Positions 7,892 to 16,863 of a DNA stretch of 64,000 bases are shown in pieces. The stretch is from Streptomyces humi (lineage in GTDB: Bacteria; Actinomycetota; Actinomycetes; Streptomycetales; Streptomycetaceae): contig NZ_LBMU02000071.1 in the NCBI RefSeq assembly GCF_001005085.2, positions 1 through 64,000 on the forward strand. The letters run 5' to 3'. The position numbers and the translations under genes are program-made. The notes under the pieces are model-generated. The model was not told the origin of the DNA, did no database searches, and saw nothing but the letters and a program-made list of their open reading frames with translations. Position 1 is the first letter of the stretch, and every line of letters starts with the position of its first letter.

Positions 7892-9403
7892 TTGCGCACC
7901 GCCCGCTTCACCCTCGACCCCGCCTTCACCGTCGGCGAAGTCAACCCCCGCCTCTTCGGCTCCTTCGTCGAGCACCTGGGCCGCTGTGTCTACACCGGCA
8001 TCTTCGAGCCGGCCCACCCCACGGCCGACGCCGAGGGCCTCCGCCAGGACGTCCTCGACCTCGTCCGCGAACTCGGCGTCACCACCATCCGCTACCCCGG
8101 CGGCAACTTCGTCTCCGGCTACCGCTGGGAGGACTCCGTCGGCCCGGTCGAGGACCGCCCCCGCCGCCTCGACCTCGCCTGGCGCTCGACGGAGACCAAC
8201 CGCTTCGGACTCGCCGAGTACATCGCGTTCCTGAAGAAGGTCGGCCCGCAGGCCGAGCCCATGATGGCGATCAACCTCGGCACGCGGGGCGTGGCGGAGG
8301 CCCTGGAACTCCAGGAGTACGCCAACCACCCCGCCGGCACCGCCCTCTCCGACCTCCGGGCCGCGCACGGCGACAAGGACCCCTTCGGCATCAAGGTCTG
8401 GTGCCTGGGCAACGAGATGGACGGCCCCTGGCAGACCGGTCACAAGACGGCCGAGGAGTACGGCCGTCTCGCCGCCGAGACCGCCCGCGCCATGCGCCAG
8501 CTGGACCCGTCCGTGGAACTGGTCGCCTGCGGTTCCTCCAGCCAGTCCATGCCGACCTTCGCCGAGTGGGAGGCGACGGTCCTCGCCGAGACGTACGACC
8601 TGGTCGACTACATCTCCCTGCACGCCTACTACGAGCCCCAGGACGGCGATCTCGACTCCTTCCTGGCCTCCGCGGTCGACATGGAGTCCTTCATCGAGAA
8701 CGTGGTCGCCACCTGTGACCACGTCGGCGCCAGGCTGAAGTCCCAGAAGAAGATCAACCTCTCCTTCGACGAGTGGAACGTCTGGTACACCTCGAAGTGG
8801 CACGAGATCGAGAACTCCGACGCGCGGGACTGGCCCGAGGCCCCCCGTCTCCTGGAGGACAACTACAGCGTCCTGGACGCGGTGGTCTTCGGCTCGCTCC
8901 TCATCGCCCTGCTCCGCCATGCGGACCGCGTCACGGTCGCCTGCCTGGCCCAGCTGGTCAACGTGATCGCCCCGATCATGACGGAACCGGGCGGCCCGGC
9001 CTGGCGCCAGACCACCTTCTTCCCGTTCGCCCAGGCGTCGCGCCACGGCCGGGGCCAGGTCCTGGACGTAAGGGTCGACTCTCCGACGCACGAGACGAAG
9101 AAGTACGGCGAGACGGCCCTCCTGCACGCGACGGCGGTCCGCGCGGACGACGGCACGGTGACGGTCTTCGCAGTCAACCGCAGCCGGACGCAGGCGCTGC
9201 CCCTCGAAATCGCCCTGAGCGGCCTCGCCCTGACCCAGGTCACCGAACACAGCGTCCTGTCGGACGAGAACCCCGACGCCCGCAACACCTTGGAGGAACC
9301 CGAGCGGGTCACCCCCCACCCGGCCGAGGGCACGACCCTGACCGAGGGCACTCTGAAGGCCACCCTTGAGCCGATGTCCTGGAACATGATCCGACTGGCG
9401 TAG
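7892..9403 (+). CDS. GH51 alpha-L-arabinofuranosidase
   Basis: A 503-residue cytoplasmic enzyme that releases terminal L-arabinose from arabino-oligosaccharides. The start is placed at TTG 7892 behind GAAAGGCG, giving the standard family N-terminus (RTARFTLDPAFTVGEVNPRLFG) and length. An in-frame ATG at 7817 lies inside a dispersed repeat and would add 25 unconserved residues. GH51 catalytic residues are visible: acid/base Glu in CLGNEMDGPW and nucleophile Glu in SFDEWNVWY. No signal peptide is present, consistent with hydrolysis after import by the upstream transporter. It closes the arabinan operon. Confidence 0.93.
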   Translation: MRTARFTLDPAFTVGEVNPRLFGSFVEHLGRCVYTGIFEPAHPTADAEGLRQDVLDLVRELGVTTIRYPGGNFVSGYRWEDSVGPVEDRPRRLDLAWRSTETNRFGLAEYIAFLKKVGPQAEPMMAINLGTRGVAEALELQEYANHPAGTALSDLRAAHGDKDPFGIKVWCLGNEMDGPWQTGHKTAEEYGRLAAETARAMRQLDPSVELVACGSSSQSMPTFAEWEATVLAETYDLVDYISLHAYYEPQDGDLDSFLASAVDMESFIENVVATCDHVGARLKSQKKINLSFDEWNVWYTSKWHEIENSDARDWPEAPRLLEDNYSVLDAVVFGSLLIALLRHADRVTVACLAQLVNVIAPIMTEPGGPAWRQTTFFPFAQASRHGRGQVLDVRVDSPTHETKKYGETALLHATAVRADDGTVTVFAVNRSRTQALPLEIALSGLALTQVTEHSVLSDENPDARNTLEEPERVTPHPAEGTTLTEGTLKATLEPMSWNMIRLA

Positions 9404-9408
9404 GGAAA

Positions 9409-9480
9409 AGCGCCCCGTAAGGGGCGCTGGGGGTACCCCCGGCCGAAGGCTGGGGGAGGAACTGCGCGAGCAACCCCCCA
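9409..9480 (+). repeat. Dispersed repeat, long form, at operon end
   Basis: The stem AGCGCCCC/GGGGCGCT is followed by the TGGGGGTACCCCCGGCC insert and the AACTGCGCGAGCAACC box. It lies between the converging arabinofuranosidase and GH35 genes, where it can fold as a bidirectional terminator. Confidence 0.8.
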
Positions 9481-9490
9481 CAACCCGCAC

Positions 9491-12475
9491 TCAACGGCCG
9501 GGGGAGTCCACCGAATCCACCCGCACTCCTCCGGCCGCACTCCCCAGCAACGCAAGCCGCACAACCCCCGGCCCGACCGCACTCGTCCCGTCCGCGAGCA
9601 CAGCCAACGCCAGCGTATTGGCACCCCGGGTCCGCAAGATCCCGTTCGGCAGCACGAAGGTGTGCTGCGGCCCCACGTCGTTGACGTACTGCCCGAGGTT
9701 CCACCCGTTCAGGAAGATCTGCACCCGGTACGCCCGCGCCGGATCGTCCTCGAGGACCAGCCCCACCGACGCGTCGACCCCGTCCGGTACGGCCAGCCGG
9801 AACCCCGTCCGGTACCAGGTGACGCCCATCCCCTTGTCGGCACGCGGGAGTTCGGCCGCCTCCCACGCGCCGTCCGCGAACCCGGGCAGGTGCCACCCCT
9901 CCCGCTCCCCGTACAGTCCGCCGTTGTTCTGCGGCCCCCGCACCGGATCCGGCGCCGCCGCGCCCTGGATCCGCCAGCTCACCTGCGGGGCGGCACCCTT
10001 GAAGGTGACGGCGGTCAGCCCGCGGGCCGCCTTGTGGGTGTCCACGGACTTCCCGTCCATGTCGTGCTGCATCCGCCGCACCAGCACGGACAGCACGTGC
10101 CGCCGTTTCTTCAGGGTCTTCTCGGGGACCCCGGCCACCCCGAAGGTCGCCGTGGCCGTCCAGCTGCCCTGCCGGACCGTCTTCGCGTCCGGCACCGGCA
10201 TCCGGTGCGAGCCCAGCGGCTCCCCGTCCAGCCAGGCCATCAGCATGCCCTGGGTACCGGTGCTGTAGGCGAGGGAGACGGACTCCAGGTCCGCGAGCGA
10301 GTCGCCCTCGATCCGCCCCCGGTACCAGACGTCCCCGTAGTGGAAGCCGTAGTCGTCGGCGAAGAGCACCGGCTGCCCGTCCGGCACCGGTGTCGTGCTG
10401 ACCGACGTGCGCCGGTCGGCGACCGTCCACCCCGTGTCGTCGAAGCCGACCGCCGACTCGGGGTTCTCGGCCTTCCGGCGCCAGCCGCCGAGCTCGGGCA
10501 GCGCCGGCTTCGGCGCCCCCGCGAGGAGCGACGTGGCGACCAGGCTCCCCGACAGGCCCACCCGGTTCGGCACCGGCCGCCCGTTCCAGGTGACCGCGGT
10601 GATCCCGCGGGGACCCCAGACCTCGAGCCCGGTCTCCTCGACCGTGTCGCCGGTGAGCCGCGCGGTCTCCCCGTCCAGTTCGACGTGGCGCAGCAGCGCC
10701 GGGCCGTAGACCAGCACGGTCCCGGACGGGGTGTCGTACGGGAACAGCCGTACCGAGGTGGCGTCGTCGGCGAAGAGCAGCAGCAGCGGGGTGTCGGTGT
10801 CGCCGCGCTGGACCAGCACCCGGGTGAGTCCGCCCTTGCCGAGCGGGACGGTGACGTGCAGGACTCCCTGGTTGTAGACCCAGGCCGCCTCCGGGTCGAG
10901 GCGCTGCACGAACGGCTCGGCCGGGCACTCCAGGACCAGGTGCGCCATCTCGCCGTAGCGGCCGGTGAACAGGGCGATGTCCTGGCGGCCCGCGGTGAGG
11001 ACGAACATCGGCTGGGCGGTGGCGTACCGCAGCTTCCGCTCGCCGAGGGCCAGTCCGGTGGTGAGGAGCCGGGCGTCGTGGGCCGGGACGGTGACCTCGA
11101 CGTCGTCGCCGGCGGCCGTCCGCAGGGTGGACGTCACCTCGTCGGTACCGTCGTTGCGCAGGACGTAGACGTGCGCCTGGGTGTCCGGGTTGGTGAGGTG
11201 GTACGTCCGCAGCCCCTTCACGCGGACGTCCGCCGCGGGTTCCAGTTTCGCGAAGTCCGGTACCCGGCGCAGGAGATGGCCGAGCTGGTGCATCGGCGCG
11301 ATCTTCGGCGTGACGTTGCGGGCCTCGTCGATGGCCGCGCCGTAGTCGTACGACGTGTAGACGACCGGTGCGGGCAGCCAGCCCCAGGTGGTGCCGCCGT
11401 AGGTCATGTAGACGTTGTGGAGCGTGATGCCGTTGGCGAGGTTGGTGAGGTAGAAGCGGCGTTCGTAGGCCGCGTCCCGGGTCTCCCGGGACCCCGCGTA
11501 GCCCTTACCGCCGAACTCGGCCCCGCCCCACGGGTCGAACCAGCCGCCGCCGTACTCCGGTACGAACCCGGGGGTACGGGGGCTGGCGGTCGCGCCGCCC
11601 TTGAGGCCGCCGATCCCGTAGTCCCCCCAGTCGGGCGGGGTCTGAGTAGGGGCGGGGTAGCCGTCGAAGCCGTACAGCCACTTCCCGCTCTCGCCGCCGG
11701 TGTCGAAGGAGCCGGGGATCCAGTAGCCGTTGCGCCCCTTGTCGTTGTGGAAGAGGGGGACGTCGATGCCGTCGGCCCGCACCTTCCGGTACAGGTGGGA
11801 CATGTAGGCGGGGCCGACCGGGTCGGTGACGTGTCCGTCGTACTCGTTCTCGATCTGGTAGAGCAGGACGCTCCCGCCGCCGTTCGTGAACTGGTGGCGG
11901 CGCACGATGCGGTTGACGGCCGTCAGCCACTCGTCGACATGGCCCAGGTAGGTCGGGTCGGTGGTGCGGGCGGTGCCCCCGGTGGCGGTCAGCCAGCCGG
12001 GGAAGCCGCCGGCGTCCACCTCGGCGTTGATGTAGGGGCCGGGGCGCAGGATGACGTACAGCCCGGTCTCGGCGGCGGTGCGCAGGAACAGGTCGAGGTC
12101 GCGTACGCCGGTGAAGTCGTACCGGCCGGGCGCGGGGGAGTGGTAGTTCCACGCCACGTAGATGCTGACCGTGTTGTAGCCGTGCGCCCGCATCTTCTCC
12201 AGCACGTCCCGCCACAGGGACGGGCTCGGCAGCCGGAAGGGGTGCATCTCGCCGGACCACACCACCAGCCGCCGGCCGTCGACGATCAGGGAGTGGTGGT
12301 CGTAGCCGATGCTGTGCCGTCGTCCGTCGGCGCTCGGCGGGGCCGGCGGCGGGCCGGTGGGCACACTGCGTGCCGCGTACGCCGAGGGCGCCCCGGGGCC
12401 GCCGCTGCCGCCCAGGGCGAAGCCGAGCGCGGCCGAACCGGCCAGTGCACTGAAGGTACGTCTGCTGAGCGCCAA
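9491..12475 (-). CDS. Secreted GH35 beta-galactosidase
   Basis: A 994-residue protein starting at TTG 12475, preceded by GGGAGGA. The N-terminus carries a twin-arginine signal (LSRRTFSALAGSAALG) and an Ala/Pro-rich linker. The GH35 barrel follows: SGEMHPFRLP, MRAHGYNTVSIYVAWNYHSP, acid/base Glu in YQIENEYDG and nucleophile Glu in VPEYGGGWFDPWG. The long C-terminal part contains jelly-roll modules (DVWYRGRIEG, VTWYRTGFRL) typical of large GH35 enzymes. It probably removes beta-linked galactose from arabinogalactan or pectic side chains outside the cell. It is divergent from the Rrf2-type regulator, 73 bp away. Confidence 0.9.
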   Translation of the reverse strand: MALSRRTFSALAGSAALGFALGGSGGPGAPSAYAARSVPTGPPPAPPSADGRRHSIGYDHHSLIVDGRRLVVWSGEMHPFRLPSPSLWRDVLEKMRAHGYNTVSIYVAWNYHSPAPGRYDFTGVRDLDLFLRTAAETGLYVILRPGPYINAEVDAGGFPGWLTATGGTARTTDPTYLGHVDEWLTAVNRIVRRHQFTNGGGSVLLYQIENEYDGHVTDPVGPAYMSHLYRKVRADGIDVPLFHNDKGRNGYWIPGSFDTGGESGKWLYGFDGYPAPTQTPPDWGDYGIGGLKGGATASPRTPGFVPEYGGGWFDPWGGAEFGGKGYAGSRETRDAAYERRFYLTNLANGITLHNVYMTYGGTTWGWLPAPVVYTSYDYGAAIDEARNVTPKIAPMHQLGHLLRRVPDFAKLEPAADVRVKGLRTYHLTNPDTQAHVYVLRNDGTDEVTSTLRTAAGDDVEVTVPAHDARLLTTGLALGERKLRYATAQPMFVLTAGRQDIALFTGRYGEMAHLVLECPAEPFVQRLDPEAAWVYNQGVLHVTVPLGKGGLTRVLVQRGDTDTPLLLLFADDATSVRLFPYDTPSGTVLVYGPALLRHVELDGETARLTGDTVEETGLEVWGPRGITAVTWNGRPVPNRVGLSGSLVATSLLAGAPKPALPELGGWRRKAENPESAVGFDDTGWTVADRRTSVSTTPVPDGQPVLFADDYGFHYGDVWYRGRIEGDSLADLESVSLAYSTGTQGMLMAWLDGEPLGSHRMPVPDAKTVRQGSWTATATFGVAGVPEKTLKKRRHVLSVLVRRMQHDMDGKSVDTHKAARGLTAVTFKGAAPQVSWRIQGAAAPDPVRGPQNNGGLYGEREGWHLPGFADGAWEAAELPRADKGMGVTWYRTGFRLAVPDGVDASVGLVLEDDPARAYRVQIFLNGWNLGQYVNDVGPQHTFVLPNGILRTRGANTLALAVLADGTSAVGPGVVRLALLGSAAGGVRVDSVDSPGR

Positions 12476-12548
12476 GGGATCCTCCCGGGCGATCTTACGG
12501 GGCGCGGGTCCGGCCATTCTGCACGGGAGCACGCCCCACAATGGACGC

Positions 12549-13007
12549 ATGAGGATCTCGGCACGGGCGGATTACGCGGTACGGGCGGTACTGGAGCTCG
12601 CCGTACGGCAGGGCGACGGCCCGGTGAAGGCGGAGGAGATCGCCGGGGCGCAGGACATCCCGCACAAGTTCCTGGAGGGCATTCTCGGTGACCTCCGGCG
12701 TGCCGGTGTGGTCGACAGCCGGCGTGGCGGGGGCGGTGGCTACCGGCTGGCCAGGGAGGCGTCCGCGATCACCGTGGCGGACCTGATCCGCGCGGTGGAC
12801 GGCCCGATCGTCTCGGTGCGCGGGGAGCGCCCGACGGGCCTCGCGTACACGGGCACCGCCGAGCCCCTGCTGCCGCTGTGGATCGCGCTGCGCGCCAACG
12901 TCCGCAAGATCCTGGAGGGCGTGACGGTGGCGGACATCGCGGCGGACGCCCTGCCGGAGCCGGTACGGGCGCTGGCGGCGGAACCGGCGGCCTGGGAGAA
13001 CCCGTGA
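12549..13007 (+). CDS. Rrf2-family transcriptional regulator without cysteines
   Basis: A 152-residue Rrf2-type winged-helix protein (MRISARADYAVRAVLELA, IPHKFLEGILGDLRRAGVV, SRRGGGGGYRLAR). The family often binds an iron-sulfur cluster through three cysteines near residues 90-110 (IscR, NsrR), but this protein contains no cysteine at all, so it must sense something else or act constitutively. It is divergent from the GH35 gene and convergent with the YdcF-like gene. Regulation of the adjacent galactosidase gene is possible but unsupported by a recognised operator. Confidence 0.88.
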   Translation: MRISARADYAVRAVLELAVRQGDGPVKAEEIAGAQDIPHKFLEGILGDLRRAGVVDSRRGGGGGYRLAREASAITVADLIRAVDGPIVSVRGERPTGLAYTGTAEPLLPLWIALRANVRKILEGVTVADIAADALPEPVRALAAEPAAWENP

Positions 13008-13014
13008 CCGCCGC

Positions 13015-14007
13015 TCACCGGAAGGCGACCAGTCCCAGCAGGCCGAGGACCAGGCAGATGCCCAGGTTGGTCTTCGCGTAGTGCAGGAAGACCGCGACGA
13101 ACTCGCGGATCGTCGCGCCGGGCCAGAAGTACCGGGCGGTGGGCGCGCCGACGACCTGGCCCCGGACGCCGGTGCGGCGGGCGGTGAGCGCGGCCCGGAG
13201 GACGTGGAAGTTGTTGGTGACCACGAGGCACCGGTAGTCCGGCTTCAGCTCCTGCATGATCGCCTTGCTGAAGCGCAGGTTCTCCTCGGTGCTGCGGGAG
13301 CGGTCCTCGCGCAGGATCCGGTCCTCGGGGACCCCGGCCGCGACCAGGTGCGCGGCCATCGCGTCGGCCTCGGGCAGTTCCTCGTCGCCGCCCTGCCCGC
13401 CGGAGGTGACCAGGAGCGGCGGGTTGCCGCGGGCGGCCTGTGCCTCGTACAGCCTGCGGGCCCGGTCCAGCCGGTTCGCCAGCAGGCGCCCCACCCGGGA
13501 GCCGCCGACCAGTCCGCAGCCGAGGACGACGACGAAGTCCACGTTGCGCCGCGTCGGCAGCCGGTCGTAGAGGAGCGCGTAGCCCAGGAAGCAGAGGAAG
13601 AGGAAGGAGACGTAGCCGACCGGGGGTGCCGAGAAGGCCGCGACGCGGACCAGGGTGGCCGAGCGGCCGGCGACGGCGGTGCCGAGCAGGGCGAGGAAGC
13701 CGAGGATCGCGAGTCCGGTGAGCAGGGTGAGCAGGTTGCCGGGGCTTCGGCCCTCCCTGCGGACCATTTTCACGCCGTTCGCCAGCAGGGCGAACGCGAG
13801 GGCGACGGCGCCCAGGACGAGCAGCGCGCAGGCGGCCAGGGCCGTCGTCCGCGGTGACACCGGGGGCCGTTCGGGCCGTACGAACGCGGAGACCGACACG
13901 AGGGCGACGGTGATCCCGAGGAGGACGGCGTTGCTGAAACGGCGCGGGTCCAGCATCACGCGGACACAGAAGACCAGGAAGACCACTGCTGCGGCGTACG
14001 TGAACAT
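13015..14007 (-). CDS. YdcF/ElyC-type (DUF218) membrane protein
   Basis: A 330-residue protein with about five or six N-terminal hydrophobic helices and a final C-terminal one. The soluble DUF218 domain lies between: DFVVVLGCGLVGG, LVTSGGQGGDEELPEADAMAAHL, SRSTEENLRFSK and LVVTNNFHVLRA. Proteins of this fold are linked to envelope processes, but their biochemistry is poorly defined. The ATG follows GGGAG. It runs convergently to the Rrf2-type gene, 7 bp away. Confidence 0.88.
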   Translation of the reverse strand: MFTYAAAVVFLVFCVRVMLDPRRFSNAVLLGITVALVSVSAFVRPERPPVSPRTTALAACALLVLGAVALAFALLANGVKMVRREGRSPGNLLTLLTGLAILGFLALLGTAVAGRSATLVRVAAFSAPPVGYVSFLFLCFLGYALLYDRLPTRRNVDFVVVLGCGLVGGSRVGRLLANRLDRARRLYEAQAARGNPPLLVTSGGQGGDEELPEADAMAAHLVAAGVPEDRILREDRSRSTEENLRFSKAIMQELKPDYRCLVVTNNFHVLRAALTARRTGVRGQVVGAPTARYFWPGATIREFVAVFLHYAKTNLGICLVLGLLGLVAFR

Positions 14008-14249
14008 CGGGCTCCCGTCGGATGCTTCGCCGCGGAGGCTGCTCCTCCCCGGCTCCTCCTCGTCTGTCCCGGGCGGGGCATGTGAAATCCGGCGTTGTGA
14101 ATGGCCGGAGTTCGACCTGACCGGTTCATGCCATGGTTCCTACGATTCGAGCGCCCCGGCCTTCACAGGAAACGCACAGTTTCTTCAAGGTTGAACCGCT
14201 CAGGCCGCGGGTGCGACCCCCCACTCGAATCATCCGGACTGGAGAAACC

Positions 14250-14918
14250 ATGGGAACCAGGAGACACCGCCTCCTGCTCGGCGGAGCGCTCGCCGCGCTG
14301 CTCACCGCCGGGTTGCCCGCGCAGGCCAAGGCCTCGTCGTCGCCCGTGTTCGACGACCCGCCGCCGGACAAGATCGTCATCAACGTGGCCACCGTCAACG
14401 GCTCCGGCTGTCCGGCGGGCACCACCGCCGTCGCGGTCTCCGAGGACAACGAGGCCTTCACCGTCACCTACAGCGCCTACCTCGCCCAGGCGGGCGGCAA
14501 CTCCGACCCCACCGCCTTCCGGCGCAACTGCCAGCTCAACCTGGTCGTCCACGTGCCGGGCGGCTTCACCTACGCCATCGCCAGCGCCGACTACCGCGGT
14601 TTCGCCTCCCTCCAGCAGGGCGCCACCGGCACCCAGCGGGCCTCGTACTACTTCCAGGGCTCGTCGAACACGGCCGCCGCCAGCCACCCCTTCAGCGGCC
14701 CCTACAACGACAACTGGCAGGCCACCGACACCACCGACTGGGCGCAGCTGGTCTGGGCGCCCTGCGGGGTGCAGCGCAACTTCAACATCAACACGGAGCT
14801 GCGGGTGAACGCCGGCACCGCGAACCCCGGCAAGGTCAGCTTCATGACCATGGACTCCACCGACGGCGACATCAGCACCGTCTACCACCTGGCGTGGAAG
14901 CAGTGCCCCGCCAAGTAG
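14250..14918 (+). CDS. Secreted DUF4360-family protein
   Basis: A 222-residue protein starting at ATG 14250 with GGAG upstream. A Sec signal peptide covers about residues 1-28 (HRLLLGGALAALLTAGLPAQAKA). The mature part matches the DUF4360 pattern: NGSGCPAGT, FRRNCQLNLVVHVPGGFTYA, and a late Cys in VWAPCG. Four mature cysteines could form two disulfides. Function of the family is unknown; it is common in actinomycete and fungal secretomes. It stands alone, with a strong hairpin after its stop. Confidence 0.8.
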   Translation: MGTRRHRLLLGGALAALLTAGLPAQAKASSSPVFDDPPPDKIVINVATVNGSGCPAGTTAVAVSEDNEAFTVTYSAYLAQAGGNSDPTAFRRNCQLNLVVHVPGGFTYAIASADYRGFASLQQGATGTQRASYYFQGSSNTAAASHPFSGPYNDNWQATDTTDWAQLVWAPCGVQRNFNINTELRVNAGTANPGKVSFMTMDSTDGDISTVYHLAWKQCPAK

Positions 14919-14937
14919 CCCGTACGTAGGGCGCGTT

Positions 14938-14972
14938 CCGTGGATGGCGGCTCGGGCGGCCGTCATCCACGG
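14938..14972 (+). terminator. Terminator after the DUF4360 gene
   Basis: CCGTGGATG and CATCCACGG form a perfect 9-bp outer stem around a GC-rich inner helix, 19 bases after the stop. There is no U-tract, as is usual in this genus. Just downstream (about 14996-15031) the 16-mer GGGGGAGACTCCGGCG occurs twice. Confidence 0.75.
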
Positions 14973-15167
14973 TGGGACCCCGGCCCTCTTCTTCCGGGGG
15001 GAGACTCCGGCGCGCCGGGGGAGACTCCGGCGTACTCGGCCACGGCCGGAGAACGTCGGCGCCATCCGGCGGGGTGGTTTGGCCGCGACTCCCCGGGATC
15101 GGCCCCGTGACCTCACTTACCTTCGAAGAGTAGTCGCACGGCTACGGTGAGTGAGAGGAGATCAGGG

Positions 15168-15653
15168 ATGCGTCCGACGCCCATGGGTCGCGTGGCGGCC
15201 GTCGTCTCGACGGGCCTGCTGCTGGCCGGCGTGGTGAGTGCCGGATCGGCCCAGGCGCAGTCCGCTGCCCGCGCCGGGTACCCCGGCGGGCTCGTCACCT
15301 ACTCGATCGAGTTCTCCAACCCGCAGGAGAAGGACGACAACGACCTGCCCGAACCCTACGGACGGGTCTTCGTGAGGGACGACGGCCTCCGGCACACCAC
15401 GCTGTGGGAACACCCGGACCTGGACATCAACACCCCGACCCTGCCGCGCTATCCGGAGGCGGGCGCCACGCACAGGTTCGTCGACCACCTGATCACCGAG
15501 GTGTGTGCGTTCGTCGGTGAGGACGACACCGGCATCAACGCCGACGACGTCCTCGCGCAGGGCTGCGAGCCCTTCCACGGCCCCGGCGTGTACACCATCC
15601 CCGGTCCGGACGGGGAGGTGACCGTCACCGTCTACCACGTCGCCGTCGTCTGA
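15168..15653 (+). CDS. Secreted hypothetical protein
   Basis: A 161-residue protein from ATG 15168, preceded by GAGAGGAG; an upstream in-frame GTG at 15147 is less likely because it covers this site. Residues 1-31 form a signal peptide ending in SAQAQ. The mature protein is acidic with two cysteines (TEVCAFVGEDD, LAQGCEPF) that may pair. No known domain is recognised. It lies in a group of small exported proteins with no operon partner. Confidence 0.7.
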   Translation: MRPTPMGRVAAVVSTGLLLAGVVSAGSAQAQSAARAGYPGGLVTYSIEFSNPQEKDDNDLPEPYGRVFVRDDGLRHTTLWEHPDLDINTPTLPRYPEAGATHRFVDHLITEVCAFVGEDDTGINADDVLAQGCEPFHGPGVYTIPGPDGEVTVTVYHVAVV

Positions 15654-15672
15654 TCCCCGCCCTCCCCCACGG

Positions 15673-15915
15673 TCACCGCCCGGCGTGGGCGAGGAAGCCG
15701 GACCAGACCGTGGGGGAGAGGGTGAGTTGAGGGCCGGTGGTGTCCTTCGAGTCGCGGATGTGGATGGTGGTGGGGCAGAGGGCGACTTCTACGCAGTCGC
15801 CGTCGCCGCCGCTGCTGTAGCTGGACTTGCGCCACTGGAGAGCGACCTCGACGCAGTCGCCGGAACCGCTGCTGCTGTAACTGCTCTTGAACCAGGCCAG
15901 GTCGGTGGTGCTCAT
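15673..15915 (-). CDS. DUF397 protein with a duplicated motif
   Basis: An 80-residue protein with GAGGGG before its ATG. DUF397 proteins normally carry one WRKSSYSxxxGDCVEVA motif followed by a VRDSKDxxGP strand. Here the N-terminal motif occurs twice in tandem (WFKSSYSSSGSGDCVEVAL, then WRKSSYSSGGDGDCVEVAL), followed by IHIRDSKDTTGPQL. The ATG overlaps the stop of the XRE regulator by four bases. Such pairs act with ATP-binding proteins in Streptomyces developmental and antibiotic signalling (WhiJ/AbaA-like systems), from family knowledge. Confidence 0.9.
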   Translation of the reverse strand: MSTTDLAWFKSSYSSSGSGDCVEVALQWRKSSYSSGGDGDCVEVALCPTTIHIRDSKDTTGPQLTLSPTVWSGFLAHAGR

Positions 15916-16733
15916 AAATCCCCTCGCATCCGCTTCAACAGGCCTACCGAGTCCCTCATAGTGTGAGCCTGTGAGCGCATCCTGGCATAGCGCTGCTGAA
16001 GAATGCTGATCTCCTTCGGGTCGGATACGAGCAGGCCGCCGCGTTGTCCTTCGCAATAGGCGAACCACTTGTTCTCCGGGGTTTCCAGCAGTTGCACGGG
16101 ACCGTCCAGGCCTGCATGCGTCTCCTGAGTCTGCGGCATGACCTGCACCTCCACGTTCCGTAGTTCGGCGACCCGGAGCGCGTGGTCGATGAGCTCCCGG
16201 GTGACCTCCGTCCCGCCGGTCCGGCGCAGGAAGACCCCCTCCTCCAGGATGAAGCTGAACGCCGTGTTGGGGCGCTCCCGCAGCAACCGTTGCCGGTCCG
16301 CGCGAGCTGTCCACTGGGCCTCGATCTGCGTGTCGTCCAGCGGCGGCAGCTGCTGGGTGAACAGCGTCCGCGCGTACGCCTCCGTCTGCAACAGCCCCGG
16401 GACCAGGCGGCATTCGTAGGTGTACAGCGTCAGCGCCGTCGCCTCCATCCGGGCCCACCGCCGGAACCAGGCCGCGAGCCCCGGCTGGCGGGCCAGATGG
16501 GCCGCCGCCCGTCGTAACGCGCCCGTGTTGCCCAGGGTCGTCTCCGCCGCCTCCACGAAGGACTCGTCCGGCATCCTGCGGCCCAGCTCGATCGAAGCGA
16601 CCGTGTGCTTCGAGAACCGGACCTGTTCCGCGAACCCCTCCCGGCTCAGCCCGGCATGCTCCCGCAACGCCTGGACCACCGCCCCGAACGTCCGCAGACT
16701 GTCCGACGACTCCGGCTCCGCTCCATCGCCCAC
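15912..16733 (-). CDS. XRE-family regulator with DUF5753
   Basis: A 273-residue protein if started at GTG 16733, eight bases after GGGAGG; the frame is open further upstream. The helix-turn-helix covers about residues 10-70 (LREHAGLSREGFAEQVRFSK, then TVASIELGRRMPDES). The DUF5753 effector domain follows (ALTLYTYECRLVPGLLQTEAYARTLF, and near the end MPQTQETHAGLDGPVQLLE). It is coupled to the DUF397 gene and divergent from an ATP-binding protein gene, the common three-part arrangement in Streptomyces. Confidence 0.9.
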   Translation of the reverse strand: MGDGAEPESSDSLRTFGAVVQALREHAGLSREGFAEQVRFSKHTVASIELGRRMPDESFVEAAETTLGNTGALRRAAAHLARQPGLAAWFRRWARMEATALTLYTYECRLVPGLLQTEAYARTLFTQQLPPLDDTQIEAQWTARADRQRLLRERPNTAFSFILEEGVFLRRTGGTEVTRELIDHALRVAELRNVEVQVMPQTQETHAGLDGPVQLLETPENKWFAYCEGQRGGLLVSDPKEISILQQRYARMRSQAHTMRDSVGLLKRMRGDL

Positions 16734-16863
16734 GCAGGCCACCTCCCGGCCCCCATGGTCACATTCAGTCACCGGTACGGTCCAGTCGGTCACCGCGTAC
16801 GCCCGCACGGCGTACGCGGCCGTGACCTGGAGAACCCGCTGCCCCGGGCGGCAGATTGGGCGC

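Noticed and set aside
9662-12691. A 1009-codon open frame on the + strand
   Set aside because: It is the antisense shadow of the GH35 gene. The minus-strand frame has a Tat signal and GH35 catalytic motifs, while this one is Arg/Pro/Val-rich without domains.
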